Source of the DNA: CALMKX01 sp036274895
GTDB lineage: Bacteria; Acidobacteriota; Thermoanaerobaculia; Multivoradales; SZUA-115
Reading direction: 5' to 3'
DNA: 64,000 nt
Assembly: GCA_036274895.1 (NCBI GenBank)
Contig: DASUEU010000049.1
Coordinates: 62,001-126,000 of the forward strand
In this document: piece after piece, positions 42,501 through 50,152 of the stretch
How positions within the stretch are numbered: the stretch's first letter is position 1
Layout: each line of letters begins with the position of its first letter
Notes under the pieces: generated by a model
Told to the model about the DNA's origin: nothing
Seen by the model: the letters and a program-made list of their open reading frames with translations, nothing else
Database searches by the model: none
Position numbers and translations under genes: made by a program

Positions 42501-45500
42501 GCCGGACCCAACACCCTGACCGCCGTGGCCGTGGACCGCGCCGGCAACGTCGCCACCCTGGGCAACACCTTCCAGCTGGTGCTCGACGACGTGGCGCCGA
42601 GCGTGGCCATCACCCAGCCCGCCGTGGCGCAGGTGATCGGCACCAGCGCGCCGGCGATCACCGTGACCTATGCCGATGCCGGCTCGGGCGTGGCGCCGGA
42701 AGGCCTGTCGGTCAAGGTGGATGGCAACGAGATCGTCGGCGGCTGCACGGTCGGCCCCTCGCAGGTGGACTGCGCCCCGACCCTGGCCGACGGCAGCCAC
42801 ACCATCAACGCCCGGGTCACCGACCGCGCCGGCAACCGCGCCGCGGCCGCCTTCACCTTCGATCTGGCGGCCCAGGACAACGTGCCACCGCGCATCACCA
42901 TCACCACGCCGGCGGTCTCGCCGGTGATCGGCGACACCACCCCGACCATCACCGTCGAGTACAGCGACGCCTTGACCGGGGTCGTAACCTCCACCCTCCA
43001 GGTGACCGTCGACAGCTTCGACGTCTCCGCCTCCTGCGTGGCCGGGCCGGCCTCGGCCACCTGCGAGCCGCCGCCGCTCGCCGCCGGTGCCCACCGGATC
43101 ACGGTGCAGATCGCCGACGCCAATGGCAACACCGGCTTCGACACCCGCGCCTTCGACCTCCAGCTGGCCCTGGCCGTGTCGATCACTTCACCGCCGAGCG
43201 GCTTCCTGACCGGCGACGAGACCGTCGATCTCGCCGGCACCGTCGATCCGGCTGCCGAGACGGTCGAGGTCCACGGCGTCACCGGCACCCTCAACGGCGA
43301 CGGCACCTTCGCGCTCCCCGGCGTGCACCTGGTCGAGGGCTCCAACACCCTGACCGTGGTCGCCCGCAACTCGGCCGGCGGCATCGGCACGGCCACCGTC
43401 TCGGTGATCCTCGACTCGATCAGGCCGCAGGTGGTGATCTCGACTCCGCCGGACGGTTTCGTCACCACCTCGGGCGTGATCATGGTCACCGGCGAGACCA
43501 ACGATCCGGGTTCCTCCAACGCCGACGCCGTGCCGGTGGCGGTGGAGGTCAACGGCGTGCCGGCCAAGACCGACCACGCCAGCTACGTGGTCGACGAGTT
43601 CCTGCTCCAGCCGGGCGCCAACGTCATCGAGGCCGTGGCCACCGACTCCGTGGGCAACGTCGGCCGCACCTCGATCGCCGTCACCTACCTGCCGGGCGCC
43701 ACCCAGAAGCTCGAGGAGATGGCCGGCAACGGCCAGTCGGCGCCGGTGGGGGAGGAGCTGCCGCAGCCCCTGGTGGTGCGCCTGACCGACCTGATCGGCA
43801 ACCCCCTGGCCGGCCGCACCGTCCGCTTCGAGGTGGTGCGCGGCGACGGCATCCTCTCGGCCACAGGCGGCACCGGCAACCAGGTCACCACCGTCTCGGA
43901 CGAGCTGGGCTTCGCCTCGGCCACCTTCCGCGTGGGCACCCGCTCGGGGGAGGGCAACCACGAGGTGGCGGTCAGCTCGGTGGGTTTCCCGGGCTCGGTG
44001 GTCTTCTGCGCCTCGGCGAGCTACCTGACGCCGAACCGCATCGTCCGCCTGGTGGGCAACAACCAGACCGGCGCCCTGGCCGCCGCGGCCGGCGCCCCGA
44101 TGCCCAAGCCCCTCCTGACCCAGGTCTTCGACGAGATGGGCAACACCGTGCCCGGGGTGGCGGTGACCTACTCGGTGCTGGTCGGCGGTGGCTCCTTCGA
44201 GGGAGCCCCGACCTACACCACCACCACCGACGCCGACGGCAAGGCCTCGGCGCCCTTCAACCTCGGGCCCGAGGTGGGCATCGACTCCCACGTGGTCAAG
44301 GCCGAGTTCCCCGGTCTCACCGAGCCGGCGGCCCTGTTCGTGATCACCGGCCTCGCTACCGGCGCCGAGGCCGAGACCCGGGTCTCCGGCATCGTGCTCG
44401 ACAACGAGGACCAGCCGGTGCCCGGGGTCACCATGTCGATCGTCGGCGCCACCATCTCCGCGGTCACCGGGGCGGACGGTCGCTTCACCATGGTGGGCGC
44501 GCCGGTGGGCACCGTGCACTTGAAGGCCGACGGCCGCACCACCCCCCGCGCGGGCACCTGGCCGGTGCTCTTCTTCGAGTTCAACACCGTCAGCGGCCAG
44601 GACAACACCATCGGCATGCCAGTGCGCATGCTGCCCATCGACGTCGAGAACGCCCGGCTGGTGGGCGGCCCGGAGGACGTGGTGCTGCCGATCGCCGGCA
44701 TCCCCGGCGGCTCGCTCACCGTGTTCGCCAACTCGGTGTCCTTCCCGGACGGCTCGCGCACGGGCATGATCTCGATCACCCAAGTGCACTACGACAAGGT
44801 GCCGATGATCGCCCCCATGGGCTCGAACTTCATGCTCGCCTGGACGGTGCAGCCGCCGGGCGCGCACTTCGACCCGCCGGCGCGCATCCAGATTCCCAAT
44901 ATGGGCGAGGAGCCCGGCACCGTAGTCGACATCTTCAGCTTCGACCACGACATGGGCGAGTACGTCTCGGCCGGCTCGGCCGAGGTCACGGCGGACGGCC
45001 TGTCGGTGGTCTCGCGCCCCGGCTTCGGTGTGTCGAAGTCCGGCTGGGGCGGCTGCACCACGCCGCCGGCACCGCCCTCGGGCACCTGCAACCCCTCGGC
45101 GTGCACCGAGTGCGTCAACAACCAGCCGGTGCCCCGCTGCGGCGACTGCGAGAGCTGCAACGGCGGCACCTGCGAGCCCAAGGAGGTGGAGAGCGTCACC
45201 GCCACCGCCAACGGCGAGGAGGAGCAGGCGGTCGTCGGCAAGGACCGCGAAGTGCTCTTCGAGGCCGAGGCCGAGGCCAACTGCGACCTCGCCTACGAGT
45301 GGGACTTCGGCGACGGCGAGACCTCGGACGAGGCCTCGCCGGTGCACGAGTACGCCGAGCCGGGTGACTACGAGGTGACGGTCACGGTCTCCTGCGACGA
45401 CTGCGACTCGGGGGGCTCCCAGACCGACTCCGTGATGGTCAAGGTGATCACCGTCGACCTGGTGTTGAAGGAGCTGCCCGAGGAGGATGAGCCGGCGCCC

Positions 45501-48500
45501 AACGAGGAGGACCCGGGCGCCTTCTTCGTGGTCAACGACGACGACGACAACGGCAACGACATGCCGGACAGCGAGGAGACGGGCTCGGTCACCGACGAGA
45601 ACGAGCTGGTCATGCTGACCATCGACGTCGACGACGGCATCGAGCAGGGCCAGCTCACCCTCGAGGCCGGTAGCGACGGCGGCTCGGTCAAGGTCTGGGA
45701 GGAAGAGACCAAGGGTACCGAGGTCCAGCTGCCCAAGACCTGGAACTTCGAGAACAGCGAGACCCCGCCCGACATGCTGTGGGTGGAGGGCGTGGCCGGC
45801 AGCAGCGGGCCCGCGGCCACCGAGCTGAAGCTCTCCTACGAGAACGGCGACCAGGAGCCGATCGTCGACTCCGCCTTCGCCACCATCATCGACCTCGACT
45901 TCGAGGTCTACCCCGACGGCGAGTACGAGGTCAGCAACGACGACACCCAGGACGCCGTCACCGCCTCGGTGTTCTACAAGAGCTTCGAGAACCCCGACGA
46001 GCAGAAGGCCGTCGAGGACGGCGCCAACGTCGAGTTCACCGTCGCCGACGGCTCGGTGACTCTGCTCTCCACCTCCGCCACCACCGAGAAGGGCCTGGCG
46101 CCGATCGGCGTCGAGGTGCCGGTCAACGTCGGCTCCTCCGGCTCGGTCGAGGCCAAGCTCACCACCTTCCGCATCGACGTGCCCGGTCTCGAGGAGGATC
46201 TCGAGGTCGACTTCAAGGCCAAGACCGAGTCCATCGGCACCGGCGCCGGCAGCCCCAACCAGATCACCCTCTCGGCCAACCGCAGCAGCTACTTCTCGGA
46301 CGGCACCGGCACCATCACCCTGACCGCGCAGGTGCTCGATCCGTCGGGCCAGCCGGTCGAGGACGGCACCGAGGTCGAGTGGCAGGTCAACGAGTCCAGC
46401 TCCGGCTTCGTCTCCGCCCAGGACTTCACTGCCGGCGGCATGGCCACCGCCGTGCTCGCGGCGCCCGCCGAGCCGATCGACCAGGTGGTGGTGGTCTCCT
46501 CGCTGGGGGTCTCGGACTCGCTGACCATCTCGGTCTCCCGGGTCTCGGGCAGCCTGACCTCCTCGACCGCTTCGATCGACATCGACGCCGGCGGCACGGC
46601 CAGCCTGACCGCCACCTTCTCGGCCGAGGACGGCACGCCGGTCTTCTGGACCGCCTCCAACGGCACCATCGTCGGCGATCTCGCGGTCTCCGGAGGCGCC
46701 GCCTCGGCCACCCTGACCAGCGTCGGCGCGGCCCCGGGCGTGGTGGTGGTCACCGCCAACGCCGGCGACCGCATGCTGGTGTGGGAGGGTGAGTTCACCT
46801 CGGTCAACAACCCGGTGCGGGTGGAGCGGCGCTTCCTGATGGCCGGGGCGGGGGAGGACGGCACCACCACGGTGACCCATCCGGACGGCCGGGTGGTGAC
46901 CATCCCCTTCTTCGGGGTGACGCCGGTGACCGTCACCGGCAACCCGGGTGAGGTGATCACCGTCGGCGTCTCGGGGGCCCTGCCCGCCGAGGCCTTCACC
47001 TTCGAGAGCGAGACCGGCGGCGTGGTGCCGGGCGTCTTCGGCGGCCTGTCCCTGGACCTGGGCGGCGCCACCCTCGACACGGCGGCCGCCAACAGCGGCA
47101 ACGCCTCGGCCCTGTTCGGGGCCGGCGACGTGGCCTCGATCGCCCACAGCGCCACCCTCGACTTCGACGACAGCTTCCGCGTCGCCCTGTGGGTGCGGCC
47201 GGCGACGGTCGAGGCCGCCACCCTGGTGGCCAAGGGCGCGGCCTGGAGCCTTGAAGTGCTTTCCGACGGCCGGGTGCGGGGCCAGGTCGCCACCGTGGGC
47301 GGCGGCACCGCCACCGTCACCTCGACGGCCACCCTCTCGGCGGGGACCTTCCAGTACGTCGAGCTGCAGCTGGCGGGCGGCGATCTGCGGGTGATCGTCG
47401 GCAACCAGCAAGCCTCGACGCCGGTCTCCGGCTCCGGGGTCAGCAACAACACTTCGCCCGTCCAGATCGGCAGCGGCTTCGCCGGCCACCTGGACGACCT
47501 GCGTATCGACGCCTCGGTGGGCGGCTTCGCCCTGGTCAGCTTCGGTGGCCTCGACGGCGCAGGCCAGGTGACCATCGGCGCCGGCGGCACGGCCACCTTC
47601 CAGGTGCGGGCCACCGGCCTCGGGGTGGGCACCTCCTCGCTCGTCCGCCGCGAGTTCGTCCCCGGCCAGACCGGGGTGCAGAGCGTCGCCTTCGGCGTCT
47701 TCCGCACCGCCAGCGCCGACCGCTCGAAGACCGCGAACGGGCTCGGCCTCAAGTCCGAGCTGACCGCCTATGCCCTCGGGGTCAAGGCGGCGGCGGACGG
47801 CCAGGGCCAGGTGCAGGTGGTGGACCCGGGCTTCTGGGAGACCGTCTGGGACGTCATCCAGTCCTTCTTCGGCGGCGACCCGACCACCACCGCCGGTACG
47901 GTGGCCAACATCGCCGGCGGCATCTTCATCGTCGGCGACATCGGCGCCATCGCCAAGAACCTCTGGCGCATGGCCTTCAACCCGGACGCCGTCAACTGGC
48001 CGGAGCTGATCCTCTCGGCGATCGGCCTGATCACCGAGTTCGCGCCCGGTTTCGGCGAGATCCTCGACGTACCGATATCCGCGGCGAGAGCCGTGGTGGC
48101 CAGGATCGGCGACTCGCCCCTGGCCCGAGTGTGGGTCAAACGCTTCCTCGACGTGATCAAGAAGGGGGACAGCCTCTCAGACGGCGAGAAGGCCCTGTTC
48201 GCGGCCATCCGGGACAACCCGGAGCTGGGTCGGGGCCTGTCCCAGTTCCTCTCCGACAGCGACGCCTGGAAGGCCTTCTCCAAGGCCCGCAAGGCGTTCT
48301 GCCCGGACGGTTCCCTCGTCCAGCTGTCGAGCCCGGCCAATGACGACGAGGCCGAGATCGAGCCTTTCGAGCCCCTGCAGGCCACTGCGCCGACCCTGGC
48401 GGTCAAGGACTGCATCCTCCTCGAGACCTTCATCCGCAACCTGCCGCCGAGCGTGGGCGCGGAGGCCATCGGCCGCACGGTCAAGGTGCTCGGGGAGATC

Positions 48501-49097
48501 TCTCCCGAAGCCGCGGCCCGCCTCGCTGCCCAGGGACCCGAGGCCCTCCAGGCCGCCCTCGACGGCATGGCCAAGGCGCTGACCAAGGTCGACGCCAAGC
48601 ACATGAAGAGGGTGGTGGAGAACACCTTCCCGATCACCGATGCCTACCCGGTCACCAAGCTGCTGGAGGACCTCGGCAAGGTGGCCGACGTGCCCGGCTT
48701 CGAAGGCCTGCTGCGCAGCTTGAAGAGCCGCAGCCCGCAGGTGCTCGGCAACCGCTACGAGCTCGAGGCGGCGATCGCCCTCGGCGTCAACAACCTCGAG
48801 TTCCTGACCAAGGGGGTCAAGCTCGCCTCGGGGGCCAAGACCGACATCGACATCATCGCCAACGGCATCCTCTACCAGGTCAAGCGCTCGACCGGCGCCC
48901 TGGGCAGCGCCAACGACGTCAAGGCCTGGGTGGGCAAGGCGGTGGCCTACCAGAAGGAAGTGCTCGGACAGGCCGCGGCGGACTTCAGCAAGATCAAGTA
49001 CATCATTCCGCCCGGCACCCACGTGTCCCAACCCATCCGCAACTTCCTCGAAGAGGTGGGGGTCGAGATCATCGACACCATCGCCCACGTTCAGTGA
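39570..49097 (+). CDS. giant secreted multi-domain protein with C-terminal nuclease-like toxin domain
   Basis: A 3175-residue protein. ATG 39570 follows GGAGGAG, and residues 1-26 are a Sec signal peptide (LLGACLGLLVLCSPLAG). In order: a DNRLRE-type beta domain (about 28-220), an Ig-like domain, a second DNRLRE domain (about 320-520), seven tandem Ig-like domains (about 525-1200), two invasin/Big_1-like domains (about 1375-1600), and a carboxypeptidase-regulatory-like domain. A Cys-rich linker (CNPSACTECVNNQ), a PKD domain (YEWDFGDGETSDEASP) and an Asp/Glu-rich linker (NDDDDNGNDMPDSEE) follow, then further Ig domains and a LamG-like domain (about 2480-2660). From about 2775 comes a hydrophobic region with ITEFAPGFGEILDVPISAAR, resembling pre-toxin segments. 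The last ~115 residues match a PD-(D/E)XK plan: Y3063-E-L-E3066, D3092-I-D3094, Q3103-V-K3105. Domain names are by eye; toxin function is inference. Confidence 0.75.
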   Translation: MRAIRWPKPLLGACLGLLVLCSPLAGESLTIHLDATADANLLRGPGETHSNFGSVDHHDVGEDARALFLFDLAPVATALGPESLIESAAVELTVTAATGFLAGGDVRLHRLTRAWSEAAATWTCPEDTDLSDQNRDCAQAWGGGDFANPATSTVVLTDASLGRVAFPALPDVLSFLAGTETNFGWLVKLRQEGSGALFTSVSREGAAADAPRLTVVYDTDAVPPALSFVAPAHYFVVGEARPTIRLAWSDGGSGIDAASLAVTLDGTDITSLCITGAGGVECSLAQDLAEGPHALVASVADLDGNVTTVSRPFDLLLTPGPHTRELPAEADTTLEANHPNQRNGARELLEARFGPDYRALVRFGLADLVSLAARTEVDLDEASLLLWLERARNLGTTGRSVSVHRVSQAWVEEDATWNCPADDTPGGQTQCATSWAGGTFEPVADSAVTVATNGTGERSWSVLPSLEAFFALPPAGVPNHGFLLRMDPTGGGSPNTRWASRESDGLPHPRLRVVFRLPALADTVAPTLTFTAPIDPLPAGDLTPTVRVTYSDAGSGVNLASLHVFVDGVEITSGCVISATDATCEPPALAPGPHTATAQIADLAGNGASASQPFTVVAGDTSAPSLTIAAPIDPIPPGDTSPTVRVVYSDTGSGVDLTSLHVFVDGGEITASCTVNAGEATCEPPELAVGLHTASAQISDLAGNQATASQGFVIPNQDVTPPQIAVTAPTGLVVNVASPAIVLSYSDAGSGVDPATLTVLVDGLDISTQCVAGAAGATCTPPALGSSQHTVTASVRDAQGNQGTASGGFELVLDTAAPVLSFTSPAAPVVVTNVPLAVTVAWTEVDSRVVPASFVLLLDGVDVTSTCTVATDTAGCNPAIPEGPRQLEARIADVAGNLGSVSLAFLYDLDTVPPAIVWTAPGPNVFAREPVVAAAFSYADADSGLDLTRLSLLSGGISVADGCTFGPGQAACSVAAAAGPNTLTAVAVDRAGNVATLGNTFQLVLDDVAPSVAITQPAVAQVIGTSAPAITVTYADAGSGVAPEGLSVKVDGNEIVGGCTVGPSQVDCAPTLADGSHTINARVTDRAGNRAAAAFTFDLAAQDNVPPRITITTPAVSPVIGDTTPTITVEYSDALTGVVTSTLQVTVDSFDVSASCVAGPASATCEPPPLAAGAHRITVQIADANGNTGFDTRAFDLQLALAVSITSPPSGFLTGDETVDLAGTVDPAAETVEVHGVTGTLNGDGTFALPGVHLVEGSNTLTVVARNSAGGIGTATVSVILDSIRPQVVISTPPDGFVTTSGVIMVTGETNDPGSSNADAVPVAVEVNGVPAKTDHASYVVDEFLLQPGANVIEAVATDSVGNVGRTSIAVTYLPGATQKLEEMAGNGQSAPVGEELPQPLVVRLTDLIGNPLAGRTVRFEVVRGDGILSATGGTGNQVTTVSDELGFASATFRVGTRSGEGNHEVAVSSVGFPGSVVFCASASYLTPNRIVRLVGNNQTGALAAAAGAPMPKPLLTQVFDEMGNTVPGVAVTYSVLVGGGSFEGAPTYTTTTDADGKASAPFNLGPEVGIDSHVVKAEFPGLTEPAALFVITGLATGAEAETRVSGIVLDNEDQPVPGVTMSIVGATISAVTGADGRFTMVGAPVGTVHLKADGRTTPRAGTWPVLFFEFNTVSGQDNTIGMPVRMLPIDVENARLVGGPEDVVLPIAGIPGGSLTVFANSVSFPDGSRTGMISITQVHYDKVPMIAPMGSNFMLAWTVQPPGAHFDPPARIQIPNMGEEPGTVVDIFSFDHDMGEYVSAGSAEVTADGLSVVSRPGFGVSKSGWGGCTTPPAPPSGTCNPSACTECVNNQPVPRCGDCESCNGGTCEPKEVESVTATANGEEEQAVVGKDREVLFEAEAEANCDLAYEWDFGDGETSDEASPVHEYAEPGDYEVTVTVSCDDCDSGGSQTDSVMVKVITVDLVLKELPEEDEPAPNEEDPGAFFVVNDDDDNGNDMPDSEETGSVTDENELVMLTIDVDDGIEQGQLTLEAGSDGGSVKVWEEETKGTEVQLPKTWNFENSETPPDMLWVEGVAGSSGPAATELKLSYENGDQEPIVDSAFATIIDLDFEVYPDGEYEVSNDDTQDAVTASVFYKSFENPDEQKAVEDGANVEFTVADGSVTLLSTSATTEKGLAPIGVEVPVNVGSSGSVEAKLTTFRIDVPGLEEDLEVDFKAKTESIGTGAGSPNQITLSANRSSYFSDGTGTITLTAQVLDPSGQPVEDGTEVEWQVNESSSGFVSAQDFTAGGMATAVLAAPAEPIDQVVVVSSLGVSDSLTISVSRVSGSLTSSTASIDIDAGGTASLTATFSAEDGTPVFWTASNGTIVGDLAVSGGAASATLTSVGAAPGVVVVTANAGDRMLVWEGEFTSVNNPVRVERRFLMAGAGEDGTTTVTHPDGRVVTIPFFGVTPVTVTGNPGEVITVGVSGALPAEAFTFESETGGVVPGVFGGLSLDLGGATLDTAAANSGNASALFGAGDVASIAHSATLDFDDSFRVALWVRPATVEAATLVAKGAAWSLEVLSDGRVRGQVATVGGGTATVTSTATLSAGTFQYVELQLAGGDLRVIVGNQQASTPVSGSGVSNNTSPVQIGSGFAGHLDDLRIDASVGGFALVSFGGLDGAGQVTIGAGGTATFQVRATGLGVGTSSLVRREFVPGQTGVQSVAFGVFRTASADRSKTANGLGLKSELTAYALGVKAAADGQGQVQVVDPGFWETVWDVIQSFFGGDPTTTAGTVANIAGGIFIVGDIGAIAKNLWRMAFNPDAVNWPELILSAIGLITEFAPGFGEILDVPISAARAVVARIGDSPLARVWVKRFLDVIKKGDSLSDGEKALFAAIRDNPELGRGLSQFLSDSDAWKAFSKARKAFCPDGSLVQLSSPANDDEAEIEPFEPLQATAPTLAVKDCILLETFIRNLPPSVGAEAIGRTVKVLGEISPEAAARLAAQGPEALQAALDGMAKALTKVDAKHMKRVVENTFPITDAYPVTKLLEDLGKVADVPGFEGLLRSLKSRSPQVLGNRYELEAAIALGVNNLEFLTKGVKLASGAKTDIDIIANGILYQVKRSTGALGSANDVKAWVGKAVAYQKEVLGQAAADFSKIKYIIPPGTHVSQPIRNFLEEVGVEIIDTIAHVQ
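41142..43170 (+). repeat. seven tandem Ig-like repeats of about 96 codons
   Basis: Within the giant secreted protein, units begin near 41142, 41436, 41724, 42015, 42300, 42588 and 42879 (285-294 bp each). Each has the form PP-x-[IL]-x-[FIV]-T-x-P, then [VI]-x-Y-[SA]-D-A-x-SG[VL], then a V-D-G strand, a conserved Cys pair and a final DxxGN turn. An eighth copy (40233-40515) is isolated between the two DNRLRE domains. Units are diverged rather than identical, so the array is old and not an assembly artefact. Such arrays act as extended stalks on surface adhesins and toxins. Confidence 0.85.
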
Positions 49098-50152
49098 TGG
49101 CCACCTGCCACCGCTACCGCTCGCAAGAGGCGCTGACCACGGCCGAGGCCGTGGCCCTCGCCGGGCGTTTGCCCGACCTGGTGCCCGGCTTCGCGCCCGC
49201 CTTGGGCGAGCGACGCATCGAGACGACGCTCCACGGCGAGCGGATCCCGGACCTCGGCGATCTGCCGGGCTTCGAGCTGGGGCATTTCTCGCTCACGGGC
49301 AGCCTGGGCAAGCCCGGTCCGGGCACCTTCGACACCTTCAGGGAGGTTCTCTCCCGGGCCGGCGAGCCGGTCGGGCGGCTGGGGCTCTTCCAGGTCTCGA
49401 TGGGCTTCGAGGAGAAGTCCTCCAAGCAGAACGCCCGCGGCTTCGACACCGTGCTGGCCGGCTTCCGCGCCGGGGAGCACGGTGTTTCGCCCTGGTTCGG
49501 CTACAGCTCGAACGGGTCGCGCTTCACCACCGACAAGCCTTACGCCCGCGAGGTGTTGGGGCGGGTGATCGAGCAGCTCGAGCTGCCTCTCTCGATCCGG
49601 GACGAGGGAGGGTCCTGGTGGCTCGAACACCGGGACGGGGGATACCTCTTCGTGTCGCGCACACGGGGACCGGGCGGCGCCTGCCCGGGGGTGTTCCGCT
49701 GCGCCTGGCCGGGGGCGGATGCGGCGCGGCTGGTCGACGCCATGGAGAGCTTCCTCGCCCTCTGCGCCAGCCCCAAGCGCTTCGCCCCGGAGTGGCGGGC
49801 GGCCGGCCTGCCGGGGGGCGACGAGCGGGTGCCGGCGGCGCGGGAGATCCTCGCCGCCCTCCACGGGGCGGCACTGCCCCACGCGGGCTTGGCGCATGGG
49901 GGCCTGGAGCTGCAAGCCACCCTCTTCGCCGACGACCTCGCCAGCCTCGAGGTGCTGCGCCGGCTCTCCGGGGCGGGGGACGAGACCCTGACCCCCCTGG
50001 GCACGGCGGGGGAGCCCGGGGTGAGCCTGGCCTTCGCCACCACCGCCGACGGCCACCGCCTGGACCTCGAGAGCCGGGTCGCCCTCGGCCCGGCGGAGTG
50101 GGGAAGCCGTCTGAACTTGAGCTTGGAGGAGTGGGGAGGGGGCCGGAAGTGA
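49097..50152 (+). CDS. cytoplasmic protein of unknown family, candidate immunity protein
   Basis: A 351-residue protein from ATG 49097, which shares a base with the giant gene's TGA; a GTG at 49094 would overlap by 4 bp. Either way translation is coupled. There is no signal peptide or membrane helix, in contrast to both neighbours. Visible features are a beta-rich centre (PGFELGHFSLTGSLGK, GLFQVSMGFEEKSSKQNARG), a WWLEHRDGGYLFVSRTRG strand pair, and a helical stretch ADAARLVDAMESFLALC. I recognise no family. Position directly downstream of a C-terminal nuclease-toxin domain, in the cytoplasm and with coupled translation, is what an immunity protein shows. At 351 residues it is longer than most. 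A chaperone or regulator role is the alternative. Confidence 0.5.
   Translation: MATCHRYRSQEALTTAEAVALAGRLPDLVPGFAPALGERRIETTLHGERIPDLGDLPGFELGHFSLTGSLGKPGPGTFDTFREVLSRAGEPVGRLGLFQVSMGFEEKSSKQNARGFDTVLAGFRAGEHGVSPWFGYSSNGSRFTTDKPYAREVLGRVIEQLELPLSIRDEGGSWWLEHRDGGYLFVSRTRGPGGACPGVFRCAWPGADAARLVDAMESFLALCASPKRFAPEWRAAGLPGGDERVPAAREILAALHGAALPHAGLAHGGLELQATLFADDLASLEVLRRLSGAGDETLTPLGTAGEPGVSLAFATTADGHRLDLESRVALGPAEWGSRLNLSLEEWGGGRK

Noticed and set aside
39525..47489. Two long minus-strand open frames (about 39525-43094 and 43188-47489) opposite the nuclease-tailed gene
   Set aside because: Repetitive compositionally biased translations with no motifs, signal peptide or ribosome binding site; shadows of the Ig-repeat coding strand.
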